From contig NZ_LT635546.1 of NCBI RefSeq assembly GCF_900120125.1, forward strand, positions 237,228-301,227: a stretch of DNA of 64,000 nt, given 5' to 3'. Numbering within the stretch: position 1 is the first letter of the stretch; the number at the start of each line of letters is the position of its first letter. The position numbers were made by a program, and so were the translations under genes. Source of the stretch: Gemella massiliensis. Its GTDB lineage: Bacteria > Bacillota > Bacilli > Staphylococcales > Gemellaceae. The notes under the pieces were generated by a model. The model was not told where the DNA came from, did no database searches, and saw nothing but the letters and a program-made list of their open reading frames with translations. Shown piece by piece: positions 35,711 to 42,250 of the stretch.

Positions 35711-36094
35711 AAAAATTGAAAGATTAACCAATGTAACTGTTGATAAATCATTAACTATGGGTTCAAGATTAGATAGCAAAACCACAAAATTCAAGATAAC
35801 TATTCAGCATAATTTAAATAATAATTTTTCTTTCAATATAATAAATAAGAATAACGGTCATAAGGAGTTTCATAAATTTATTTGTAATACAGTTGGAAAA
35901 AATTATCTATTTCGGAGGTTAACCGATTGTATTTAAGAACTAGAGGGAAAAATAAAATAATAGAAATAGAGGGTGTTGAATTTGAAGAAGTACACTATGG
36001 GCGAGATCAATCTGCTTTTAGAATATTTGGATACCATCATGGAGGAGAGTTTATTTTAACAAGAATAGATACAAACCATAAAAGTCATAAATAG
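35703..36094 (+). pseudogene. Panacea partner (probable toxin), split by a frameshift
   Basis: GTG 35703 overlaps the antitoxin end and reads 77 residues (MSKKIERLTNVTVDKSLTMG) to a stop at 35934. The -1 frame continues LSISEVNRLYLRTRGK to TAG at 36092-36094. The zero-frame heptamer A AAA AAT at 35897-35903 is a classic slippery site. Joined by a -1 slip, it gives about 130 residues of continuous coding character. Either it is inactivated by loss of one A, or it is expressed by frameshifting. Confidence 0.65.
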
Positions 36095-36095
36095 T

Positions 36096-36128
36096 CCTTT
36101 GTCAGAGATGACGGAGGGTTATTTTTTA
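36096..36128 (+). terminator. Terminator of the Panacea operon
   Basis: CCTTTGTCA (36096-36104) and TGACGGAGG (36109-36117) pair, followed by GTTATTTTTTATT. Confidence 0.8.
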
Positions 36129-36190
36129 TTGCCTGAATAACGGAAATTTTTAAATATTTCTATTATTTAGGAATTTTTTTAAAAAAGGGG

Positions 36191-36235
36191 TTGACTTTTT
36201 GTAGCAACTTAATATATAATTATAATTGTAGCGAC
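36191..36235 (+). promoter_or_regulatory. Promoter and operators of RHH gene 1
   Basis: TTGACT (36191-36196) and TATAAT (36215-36220). The decamer TTGTAGC(A/G)AC occurs twice, at 36199 and 36226, overlapping the spacer and start region, as expected for an autoregulated ribbon-helix-helix gene. Confidence 0.6.
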
Positions 36236-36254
36236 AAAAGAAAGGAGAAAAGGT

Positions 36255-36431
36255 ATGGTTGCTAAGAAAATAGGTAGACCCACGGAAAATAAAAAAGATA
36301 CTATGTTAAGAGTGAGAATAGATAGTAATATAGTAATTAAACTTGAAGAAATATCAAAAAAAGAAAATATTTCCAAATCAGAAGTAGTAAGACGTGGTAT
36401 AATCAATCAGTATAATGATATAAAAAAATAG
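36255..36431 (+). CDS. Ribbon-helix-helix regulator 1 (CopG-like)
   Basis: This 58-residue protein starts MVAKKIGRPTENKKDTMLRV behind AAAGGAG. A predicted beta-strand (MLRVRID) and two helices ending SKSEVVRRGIIN match CopG/MetJ-type DNA-binding proteins. No toxin gene accompanies it. Its stop codon lies inside the first hairpin of the downstream element. Confidence 0.75.
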   Translation: MVAKKIGRPTENKKDTMLRVRIDSNIVIKLEEISKKENISKSEVVRRGIINQYNDIKK

Positions 36432-36565
36432 AAGATTGCTAGACTCTCGCAAAGTTACAATCTTCTACCAGAAAGGAATAGTACTCCTAAATTTATTATA
36501 CCATAGGAGTACATTCTTATCAAATTAAAATTTAAGGAGATAAAAATGTATAATTTACAAAAACA
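36429..36565 (+). repeat. Cassette tail copy 1: two hairpins plus start of rha
   Basis: TAGAAGATTG/CAATCTTCTA (36429-36467) forms hairpin 1 and GTACTCCTA/TAGGAGTAC (36481-36512) hairpin 2. Then comes TTAAGGAGATAAAA and a copied beginning of rha (MYNLQ, ATG 36546) that stops after 13 codons inside the next promoter. Close to copy 3 at 37155-37285. Confidence 0.85.
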
Positions 36566-36576
36566 AAATAATACTC

Positions 36577-36616
36577 TTGACTTTTAAGCACGCATAAATT
36601 ATAATTAATATGTGCT
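36577..36616 (+). promoter_or_regulatory. Promoter and operator of RHH gene 2
   Basis: TTGACT (36577-36582), 17 bp, TATAAT (36600-36605). Inverted half-sites AGCAC (36587-36591) and GTGCT (36612-36616) flank the -10. Confidence 0.65.
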
Positions 36617-36640
36617 CATAAAAAGAAAAGAGGTGAAAAA

Positions 36641-36820
36641 ATGGGAGCAAAAGTTGGAAGACCCAAAGTGGATAACCCTATTAATATTCGAACAAGTGTT
36701 AGATTGGATAAAATAACTGATAAGAAATTAATGGAATATTGCCAAAAAAACAATATATCAAAAGGTGAAGCAGTTAGAAAAGGAGTCCACCTACTTTTGG
36801 GACAACAAAAAAAAGATTAG
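36641..36820 (+). CDS. Ribbon-helix-helix regulator 2 (CopG-like)
   Basis: This 59-residue protein starts MGAKVGRPKVDNPINIRTSV. It has the same layout as regulator 1 (GRPK/T, a strand, then EYCQKNNISKGEAVRKGV). A GAGGTGAAAAA site precedes the ATG. Sequence differs enough that it probably binds its own operator. It is the second unit of the cassette array. Confidence 0.75.
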   Translation: MGAKVGRPKVDNPINIRTSVRLDKITDKKLMEYCQKNNISKGEAVRKGVHLLLGQQKKD

Positions 36821-36948
36821 AGATATAGGTTCTGAGGCTACAATCTCTAATCAAACACAAACCGTTATGATTTGATAAATCTATTATATCATATTATAAA
36901 CGGTTAATAAATAAAAAATTTATAATTTACAAAAACAAAATAAAACTC
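36815..36948 (+). repeat. Cassette tail copy 2: diverged hairpins plus start of rha
   Basis: GATTAGAGAT/ATCTCTAATC (36815-36852) and AACCGTT/AACGGTT (36860-36905) reproduce the two-hairpin layout of copies 1 and 3 with different bases. A TATAATTTACAAAAACAAAA stretch equals the early codons of rha, but the ATG has become TTT. Confidence 0.75.
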
Positions 36949-36978
36949 TTGACTTTTAGCATTCAAAAATGCTATAAT
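36949..36978 (+). promoter_or_regulatory. Promoter and operator of RHH gene 3
   Basis: TTGACT (36949-36954) and TATAAT (36973-36978). The dyad TAGCATT (36957) and AATGCTA (36968-36974) lies between them and touches the -10. Confidence 0.65.
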
Positions 36979-37001
36979 GTTTGTTGTTAGGAGGTGAACA
37001 G

Positions 37002-37157
37002 ATGAAAACTCTGACAATAAGGTTAGAAGATGATTTACATAAAAAGCTGAAATTATTAGTAATTGAAAAAGATACTACAATTCAAAATCTAATTGTGGAA
37101 TTAATCAATAGACAAATAATGGAAAGTGATAAAAGTAAATCGACAAATAAAAAATAG
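37002..37157 (+). CDS. Ribbon-helix-helix regulator 3
   Basis: This 51-residue protein starts MKTLTIRLEDDLHKKLKLLV behind GGAGGTGAACAG. A classic RHH strand (TLTIRLED) and helices (TTIQNLIVELIN) are visible. It lacks the GRPK start of regulators 1 and 2, so it comes from a different RHH subgroup. Third unit of the array, immediately before rha. Confidence 0.75.
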   Translation: MKTLTIRLEDDLHKKLKLLVIEKDTTIQNLIVELINRQIMESDKSKSTNKK

Positions 37158-37285
37158 AAGATTGCTCAACCCTGAGAAAGTTACAATCTTCTACCCGATA
37201 GGAATAGTATTCCTAAATTTATTATACCATAGGAGTACATTCTTATCAAATTAAAATTTAAGGAGATAAAAATGTATAATTTACA
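37155..37285 (+). repeat. Cassette tail copy 3: two hairpins leading into intact rha
   Basis: TAGAAGATTG/CAATCTTCTA (37155-37193) and GTATTCCTA/TAGGAGTAC (37207-37238), where one C-G pair of copy 1 is a T-G wobble. The TTAAGGAGATAAAA leader then opens the real rha gene at 37272. Confidence 0.85.
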
Positions 37286-38120
37286 AAATCATAATAAAAA
37301 ATTTACATCGTTAGAATTAGTAAAGCAAATTAATTTTTTTAGAGGAGAATTTCAGAATAAATCAGAACTTGCACATAATGATTTACTAAAGATAATAAGA
37401 GATGAATTTGAAGAAGAAATCTCACTGGGAAAAATTTCCCAGTCAAAATATACTAATTCTCGAGGTAGAGAATACCCAATGTATATATTAACAACATCAC
37501 AAGCTAAGCAAGTGTTAATTCGAGAAAGTAAGCAAGTAAGACGTGCGGTTATTAAATATATTGAGGAACTTGAAGGAAATCTGACTCCCCAACAAAAACG
37601 CCTATACTACAAAAAAGTACCAGTAATGACAGTAGATATGTTAGCAAAAGAATTAAATATATCAACAGTAACTGTAAATAAAATGTTGTATAAATTAGAT
37701 GACGGAAATGTGTTAACCGGAAATGAGTTAAAATATTTTAAAAAAGAAAACAGTTATAAGTCAAGTTGTAGCTTGCTTAGAATAATCTACCATCGTGTGG
37801 CTGATACAATAGCAAGAAATTTAGGTAAGCAATTAAGTGATTATTTTCTGTTTGATTGTGATAAATATAAACTACCCCTTGAGCAAATGCAAATAGCCTT
37901 AAAACAAGCAGACAACCTTGCTAGAATAGGTAAACAAATAAGCAATAAAGAAGATAAGGATTTTGTGTTAATGAAAGCCAGTGAGATATTAGTTAATATC
38001 GGACTATGGGATAATAAAGAAGATACTGATTACGATATAAATAGCCTCGATGGCTGGAACAAGAAATGTAAAATAGGTAATAATTTAGGCTACATAAATA
38101 GGCAGTTAAAATTATTGTAA
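37272..38120 (+). CDS. rha: Rha-family phage regulatory protein
   Basis: This is a 282-residue protein. The N-terminal Rha-type domain (residues 12-100) includes FTSLELVKQINFFRGEF, KSELAHNDLLKIIRDEF and MYILTTSQAKQVLI. A C-terminal domain has a helix-turn-helix-like part (VDMLAKELNISTVTVNKMLY). Rha proteins interfere with superinfecting phage or affect lysogeny. The first codons are duplicated upstream twice. Confidence 0.8.
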   Translation: MYNLQNHNKKFTSLELVKQINFFRGEFQNKSELAHNDLLKIIRDEFEEEISLGKISQSKYTNSRGREYPMYILTTSQAKQVLIRESKQVRRAVIKYIEELEGNLTPQQKRLYYKKVPVMTVDMLAKELNISTVTVNKMLYKLDDGNVLTGNELKYFKKENSYKSSCSLLRIIYHRVADTIARNLGKQLSDYFLFDCDKYKLPLEQMQIALKQADNLARIGKQISNKEDKDFVLMKASEILVNIGLWDNKEDTDYDINSLDGWNKKCKIGNNLGYINRQLKLL

Positions 38121-38126
38121 AGCACT

Positions 38127-38155
38127 CCCCCTATAATTTAGGGGGTATTTTTTAT
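38127..38155 (+). terminator. Terminator after rha
   Basis: CCCCCTA (38127-38133) pairs with TAGGGGG (38139-38145), followed by TATTTTTTATTT. Confidence 0.85.
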
Positions 38156-38330
38156 TTCACTTGATTTAGTAAGGAAAATATGATACTGTTAATGCGTATA
38201 AAATAAAATTTAAGGAGGAAATAAAAATGAATAAAGTAGTTAAGATTACTGCAAAAGTTTTGCTAAGTACTGCATTGTTATCATCAATTATAATTCCCAC
38301 ATCTAACCAAGCGAGAGCTGATTGGAAACA
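38141..38330 (+). repeat. Duplicated terminator-promoter-signal-peptide segment, copy 2
   Basis: Nearly identical to 34270-34460: from the GGGGGTATTTTTTA terminator arm through the leader and signal-peptide codons of the choline-binding gene. Indicates that a gene copy was inserted on the right of the accessory block. Confidence 0.85.
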
Positions 38331-38985
38331 AGATGAAAACGGTTGGTGGTATGATAGGGGAAGTGGACATTATTATAAAGATGGAGTATATGATATTGGA
38401 GGAAAAGCTTATCGTTTTGATAAAAGAGGATATATGGTAACGGGCTGGTATTATGATAATGGTAAGCATGAGAGATTAAAAGGATGGTATTATTATGATC
38501 CAGTAAATGGAGATGAAAAAAGAGGTTGGCAGAATATAGATGGAAAATGGTATTTTTTTAGTTATGGTAATGGCAATGCACTTACAGGTTTACAGTTTAT
38601 AGATGATAAAGAATATTATTTTGATCCTGTAAATGGGGATATGAAAACAGGGTGGATAAAGATTGAAGGGAAGTGGCGCTATTTTGATCCTGAAAGTGGA
38701 GCTCAAACAGAAAAAACTTGGAGATATATAAACGGGAAATGGTATTATTTTGACGCAGTTAATCCAGTTACAGGTTTTTTGTATATAGGTGAAAAAAGAT
38801 ATTATTTTGACCCAGTAAACTGTGATATGAAAATAGGATGGACAAAAGTAGATGGACATCAATATTATATGGATCCTAATGATGGAGGAGCGGTAGCAAC
38901 GAATAAAGTCTTGCTTATGAATGGTGTTTATTACACTTTTGATTGGATTGGCAAACTTATAAAAGTTGAGTTAGCTAATAAATAA
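38227..38985 (+). CDS. Choline-binding repeat surface protein B
   Basis: This 252-residue protein shares with protein A the signal peptide, the first repeats and the C-terminal end, but central repeats differ (FFSYGNGNALTGLQFIDDKE). Again there is no enzymatic domain. The pattern of identical flanks and diverged middle suggests duplication followed by selection or recombination on the exposed repeats. It is the last phage gene before attR. Confidence 0.88.
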   Translation: MNKVVKITAKVLLSTALLSSIIIPTSNQARADWKQDENGWWYDRGSGHYYKDGVYDIGGKAYRFDKRGYMVTGWYYDNGKHERLKGWYYYDPVNGDEKRGWQNIDGKWYFFSYGNGNALTGLQFIDDKEYYFDPVNGDMKTGWIKIEGKWRYFDPESGAQTEKTWRYINGKWYYFDAVNPVTGFLYIGEKRYYFDPVNCDMKIGWTKVDGHQYYMDPNDGGAVATNKVLLMNGVYYTFDWIGKLIKVELANK

Positions 38986-39035
38986 CGAAACTAATTATTT
39001 AATAAAGAATATATCCGCAAGATTTTTAATAAAAT

Positions 39036-39069
39036 AAGAACTAGCTTTTATTTTAAAGTTAGTTCTTTT
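39036..39069. terminator. Bidirectional terminator at the prophage right end
   Basis: AAGAACTAGCTT (39036-39047) and AAGTTAGTTCTT (39056-39067) form a 12-bp stem with one G-T pair, with A-rich sequence before and T-rich after. It can end choline-binding protein B transcription and, on the minus strand, the reading frame ending at 39059. Confidence 0.8.
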
Positions 39070-39151
39070 GTTGTTTTAAAATATATTCTAGTGGCATTCC
39101 TTTGTCAATACCTCTAAATATCCTAAATGCTACTATTACATCTGCGTAGAA
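39059..39151 (-). other. Open minus-strand frame running from the att junction
   Basis: From the comGC junction the minus strand reads ADVIVAFRIFRGIDKGMPL, then EYILKQQKN, and stops at 39059-39061 inside the terminator stem. In the excised circular phage this would be downstream of the recombinase strand. It may be the tail of a gene spanning attP. Short, so chance cannot be excluded. Confidence 0.35.
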
Positions 39152-39152
39152 A
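39140..39152. other. attR: prophage-chromosome junction in comGC
   Basis: Bases from 39149 read GAA ATG TTG ATT, the Glu-Met-Leu-Ile of a ComGC pilin helix. Bases just upstream read TGC GTA instead of the expected hydrophobic prepilin codons, and further upstream the frame is phage sequence. The crossover must lie within a few bases of 39149. The exact core requires attL, which is outside the window. Confidence 0.8.
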
Positions 39153-39430
39153 TGTTGATTGTACTATTTATAATAGCGATATTATTAATATTAATAATAC
39201 CGAACATTACTAAAAATATTGACACAGCAAAAGATAAAAGTTCGCAAGCATATGAAAAAACTGTTCAATCTCAGGTAACGGCATATCAAATAAATGAAAA
39301 AGATAATGATGTAACATTTGAAAAATTGGTAGAAAAACATTATTTAGATGGCCCGGTAGATAAGGCCAGCACCGCACCTAATGGCAAAAAAATTATTATT
39401 TCAAATGGAAAAGCTACATTACAAAACTAA
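39149..39430 (+). pseudogene. comGC: comGC 3' part, 5' end displaced by prophage
   Basis: Residues EMLIVLFIIAILLILIIPNI are the conserved N-terminal pilin helix beginning at Glu5. The prepilin leader and cleavage site are missing. The remainder (about 93 residues) is a normal ComGC body. The ATG at 39152 is the internal Met, without a ribosome binding site. ComGC is the major competence pseudopilin, so this lysogen is expected to be non-transformable by the standard route unless the phage excises. Confidence 0.88.
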
Positions 39431-39848
39431 AGAAGCATATACTTTGGTAGAGATGCTTGCTGTTTTACTAATAGTTAGTATTATAGTAATTATGTTATCT
39501 GTTATTTCAATAGGAGATTATACTAAATATAAGGAAAGGTTAGCGGTGAATGAATTAATCTCCGATATTTATTTTATACAAACATCAAGTTTAAGAGAAG
39601 GTAATTCTCCGTATATTGATTTATTTTCCGGTGATAATGAATATTTAATGTATTATGATAAGCATTCAAGTTGGAAAAAATTATCTCAAAATGGAAAAAT
39701 AGTTGCTAATGGTCCGACGATAAGACTTAGGTATAGAGAGGGGAACTTAATATCAAGAGCTAACACAATAGATGTAAAATTTGAACGCAGTTTGTATCGT
39801 ATTATCGTTCATTTAGATAGTGGGTATATTACGGTAGATGAACTATAA
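39405..39848 (+). CDS. comGD: Minor competence pseudopilin ComGD
   Basis: The frame starts at 39381 or, preferred here, ATG 39405 (MEKLHYKTKEAYTLVEM), just before the comGC stop. The prepilin site is Ala before YTLVEMLAVLLI. About 147 residues, normal for ComGD. Translation is probably coupled to comGC, so integration upstream should also affect it. Confidence 0.85.
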   Translation: MEKLHYKTKEAYTLVEMLAVLLIVSIIVIMLSVISIGDYTKYKERLAVNELISDIYFIQTSSLREGNSPYIDLFSGDNEYLMYYDKHSSWKKLSQNGKIVANGPTIRLRYREGNLISRANTIDVKFERSLYRIIVHLDSGYITVDEL

Positions 39849-40119
39849 AAGTGGTTTTACATTTGTTGAACTGATTATTGCTTTAGCAATTTGTTCCATG
39901 ATATTCGGTTTTCTTATACCTAATTTAGTTCGTCAATATTCAACTATTGCAATGATAGAAAAACAACTTGAGATGAAAGAAATTCTTTATGAAGAAATTA
40001 GTAATCATTATAATGAAAAAAATTTCAGTGTTAGAAGAGAAAACTATGAAATAGTAGTTAGTCTTGAAAAGGCGGAAATAGTGGATATAAATACTAATGA
40101 AAAGGTCAGTTATGAGTAA
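39838..40119 (+). CDS. comGE: Minor competence pseudopilin ComGE
   Basis: This 93-residue protein starts MNYKSGFTFVELIIALAICS with the prepilin peptidase site SG/FTFVE. It overlaps the end of comGD by 11 bases and comGF at its 3' end. Part of the pseudopilus minor tip complex. Confidence 0.85.
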   Translation: MNYKSGFTFVELIIALAICSMIFGFLIPNLVRQYSTIAMIEKQLEMKEILYEEISNHYNEKNFSVRRENYEIVVSLEKAEIVDINTNEKVSYE

Positions 40120-40602
40120 AAGCAAAAAAGAGGGTTTTACACTATTAGAACTTACCATATCGTTATTTCTTTTGATTATAGTTACACTTTTGTTGATGCT
40201 TATACTTCAGACAACATTGAAAACTTCTAAAAATTTTTTAGATTTTACAAATTATGAATATGCTTTAGCACATAAAAAAATCTTTCAAATTTATAATTCC
40301 AGCGAAAAACTTGAGAGGGAAAGTAATTACATTATAATGAAAAATAAAGAAAAAAAGAAGAAGTAAGGTTAGTATTTCAAGGAAATAAAATTTATATGGA
40401 AAAACAAAAAAATACAAACTCTTATGCAGGATATATCCTTCTTCTTCAAAAATTAAAAGGTTACTCAATAGAGCAAAGTGACGACAGAATAAAAATTACC
40501 ATCATTGATAGAGAAAATAAAAAGAGAATACTTTACCTTATGCTAAAAAATCAAAAAGATAATGATAAAGATGAAAAAAAAGAGGATGACGAAATTGAAT
40601 AA
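40112..40602 (+). CDS. comGF: Minor competence pseudopilin ComGF, interrupted by a -1 frameshift
   Basis: ATG 40112 (MSKSKKEGFTLLELTISLFL) or 40097. The frame stops at 40364-40366 (TAA), but the -1 frame continues EEVRLVFQGNKIYMEKQK to 40602, completing a ComGF of about 160 residues. The zero-frame heptamer A AAA AAG (40351-40357) lies precisely where the frame changes. Programmed frameshifting, a real mutation or a missing A in the sequence are the alternatives. An A8 tract would restore the frame. Confidence 0.75.
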
Positions 40603-40786
40603 GAAAAATCTTAAAAATGGTAGTGCAGTTATAACTTCACTTTTAGTAATGCTTTTTGTTATTGTTGTTATGTTTAGCATAATTGGAATTTATATAAACA
40701 AGATGTATAGTATAAAAAATCTAAATGATTATTATGATAAAAAAATAGTAGAACAGTTAACTAAAAATATTAGTAATAAAGAATAA
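40562..40786 (+). CDS. comGG: ComGG-like competence protein
   Basis: This product of up to 74 residues has one transmembrane helix (SAVITSLLVMLFVIVVMFSI) and a short periplasm-facing tail. Start is uncertain: ATG 40562, 40571, 40586 or TTG 40595. It overlaps comGF and is the last gene before a terminator, exactly where ComGG lies. Sequence is poorly conserved in this family. Confidence 0.7.
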   Translation: MIKMKKKRMTKLNKKNLKNGSAVITSLLVMLFVIVVMFSIIGIYINKMYSIKNLNDYYDKKIVEQLTKNISNKE

Positions 40787-40793
40787 TTATATG

Positions 40794-40832
40794 AGATGGG
40801 AAAAGTTAAACTTCTGACGTTCCCATCTTTTT
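40794..40832 (+). terminator. Terminator of the comG operon
   Basis: AGATGGGAA (40794-40802) pairs with TTCCCATCT (40820-40828) and a T-run follows. Confidence 0.85.
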
Positions 40833-40929
40833 ACTTTCTATAACCAATATAAATGTTGCGTTGTTTTGGTAAATAGTTTAAAATATTAGTATGAAATTTA
40901 AAAACAAATAATTTATTAAGGAGATAAAA

Positions 40930-41187
40930 ATGAGTAAAAAAACAATATTAACTTTCGCTGTTGCAGGCTTAGGTGCGGTAGCATTATCTACATTAATTTC
41001 AAAAAAAGAAAGATTTAGTAAAGAAGAAAAAGAAACTATTGATAAATACAAAGAATATTTAGAGGAGAAAGACTACATTGTAGTTGATAAGAAAAATTAT
41101 AAAAAACAAGTAGGAAATATTTTGTCATTGTCATCATTACCTTTATATTATAAAGCTGCTAAAAAAGTAGCTAAATTTGTGTTATAA
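40930..41187 (+). CDS. Small membrane-associated protein
   Basis: This 85-residue protein has an N-terminal hydrophobic segment (ILTFAVAGLGAVALSTLI) and a charged C-terminal part. An AAGGAGAT site precedes it. It ends one base before the YihY-family start and may be co-translated with it. Family not recognised. Confidence 0.65.
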   Translation: MSKKTILTFAVAGLGAVALSTLISKKERFSKEEKETIDKYKEYLEEKDYIVVDKKNYKKQVGNILSLSSLPLYYKAAKKVAKFVL

Positions 41188-41188
41188 A

Positions 41189-42097
41189 ATGTTCATACCG
41201 GAGAAAAATTATTCCTTTTATGAGGAAAATCCTAAGGGAAAGTTAACTTTTAAAAAATTTGTAAAAGAGATGTATTATAGAATAATGTACGATGAAATAT
41301 CAATTCTATCATCAAATTTGAGTTATTATTTCATTCTTTCGTTGTTCCCTATGCTTTTAGTCGCATTAGCGCTAACTCCATACTTCAAAATAGATCAACA
41401 GTTTTTATTAGAAAAAATACAAACCTTTGCTCCAGGAGATTTAGGAAATTATTTATTTAGCATAATCAGTGAAGTATTAAATAATAAAAGTAACAACACA
41501 ATTCTAACATTTGGTATTATTTTTACTTTATGGTCTGCTTCTAACGGAATTTATGGTATTATTATAGCATTTAATAATGCTTTCAGAGTGAGAGATGAAC
41601 GTGTTTGGATTGTTACCAAAATTATTAGTATAATATTTACAATATTATTTTTAGTAGGAATGTTTTTAGTATTAACTCTTGTTGTTTTTGGGAAACAATT
41701 AACATGGTTATTATTCCATAAGCTACATTTTGATGAGGGTTTTTCTAATTTATGGACATATCTTACATACAGCTTTCCTATGCTATTTACGTTTATAGTA
41801 TTTGTGTTTATATATATATTAGGACCTAATGTTAAGGTAAGAGTTATTAGTATATTCCCCGGAGCAATATTCTCAACTATATCTTGGACACTGGTTAGTA
41901 GATTGTTCGGTTATTACATTGATCATTTTTCCAGTTATATAAAAACATATGGTACCATTGGTGGACTAATGGCATTTATTCTTTGGCTTTATATAACGGG
42001 ATATATATTAATACTTGGTGCAGAGATAAATGCAATATTACATAATTATAAGGTAGAACATCGAGTTTTTGAAGAAACTCACACGAAAGCTAAATAA
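41189..42097 (+). CDS. YihY/BrkB-family inner membrane protein
   Basis: This protein of about 302 residues starts at ATG 41189 (MFIPEKNYSFYEENPKGK), one base after the previous stop. It has six hydrophobic helices and the family motif SNLSYYFILSLFPMLLVALA near residue 40, with NVKVRVISIFPGAIFSTISW near 220. Function in the family is unsettled; it was once called RNase BN. A rather isolated gene pair. Confidence 0.88.
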   Translation: MFIPEKNYSFYEENPKGKLTFKKFVKEMYYRIMYDEISILSSNLSYYFILSLFPMLLVALALTPYFKIDQQFLLEKIQTFAPGDLGNYLFSIISEVLNNKSNNTILTFGIIFTLWSASNGIYGIIIAFNNAFRVRDERVWIVTKIISIIFTILFLVGMFLVLTLVVFGKQLTWLLFHKLHFDEGFSNLWTYLTYSFPMLFTFIVFVFIYILGPNVKVRVISIFPGAIFSTISWTLVSRLFGYYIDHFSSYIKTYGTIGGLMAFILWLYITGYILILGAEINAILHNYKVEHRVFEETHTKAK

Positions 42098-42250
42098 AAT
42101 ATAATAGTATATTTTAAAAAAATAATTATATCTTATAGTGTACAAAGAATATTTTTAAGAAAAATTAACGAAATTTTCAAAAAAATGTTTACTTTTATTT
42201 TATTCTATATTATTATAGTGTAATAATAATTTAAAAATAGGAGGATGTGT

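Noticed and set aside
36429-37285. CRISPR array
   Set aside because: Repeats are about 110 bases long, contain hairpins and rha sequence, and are spaced by whole genes; no short repeat-spacer pattern exists anywhere in the window.
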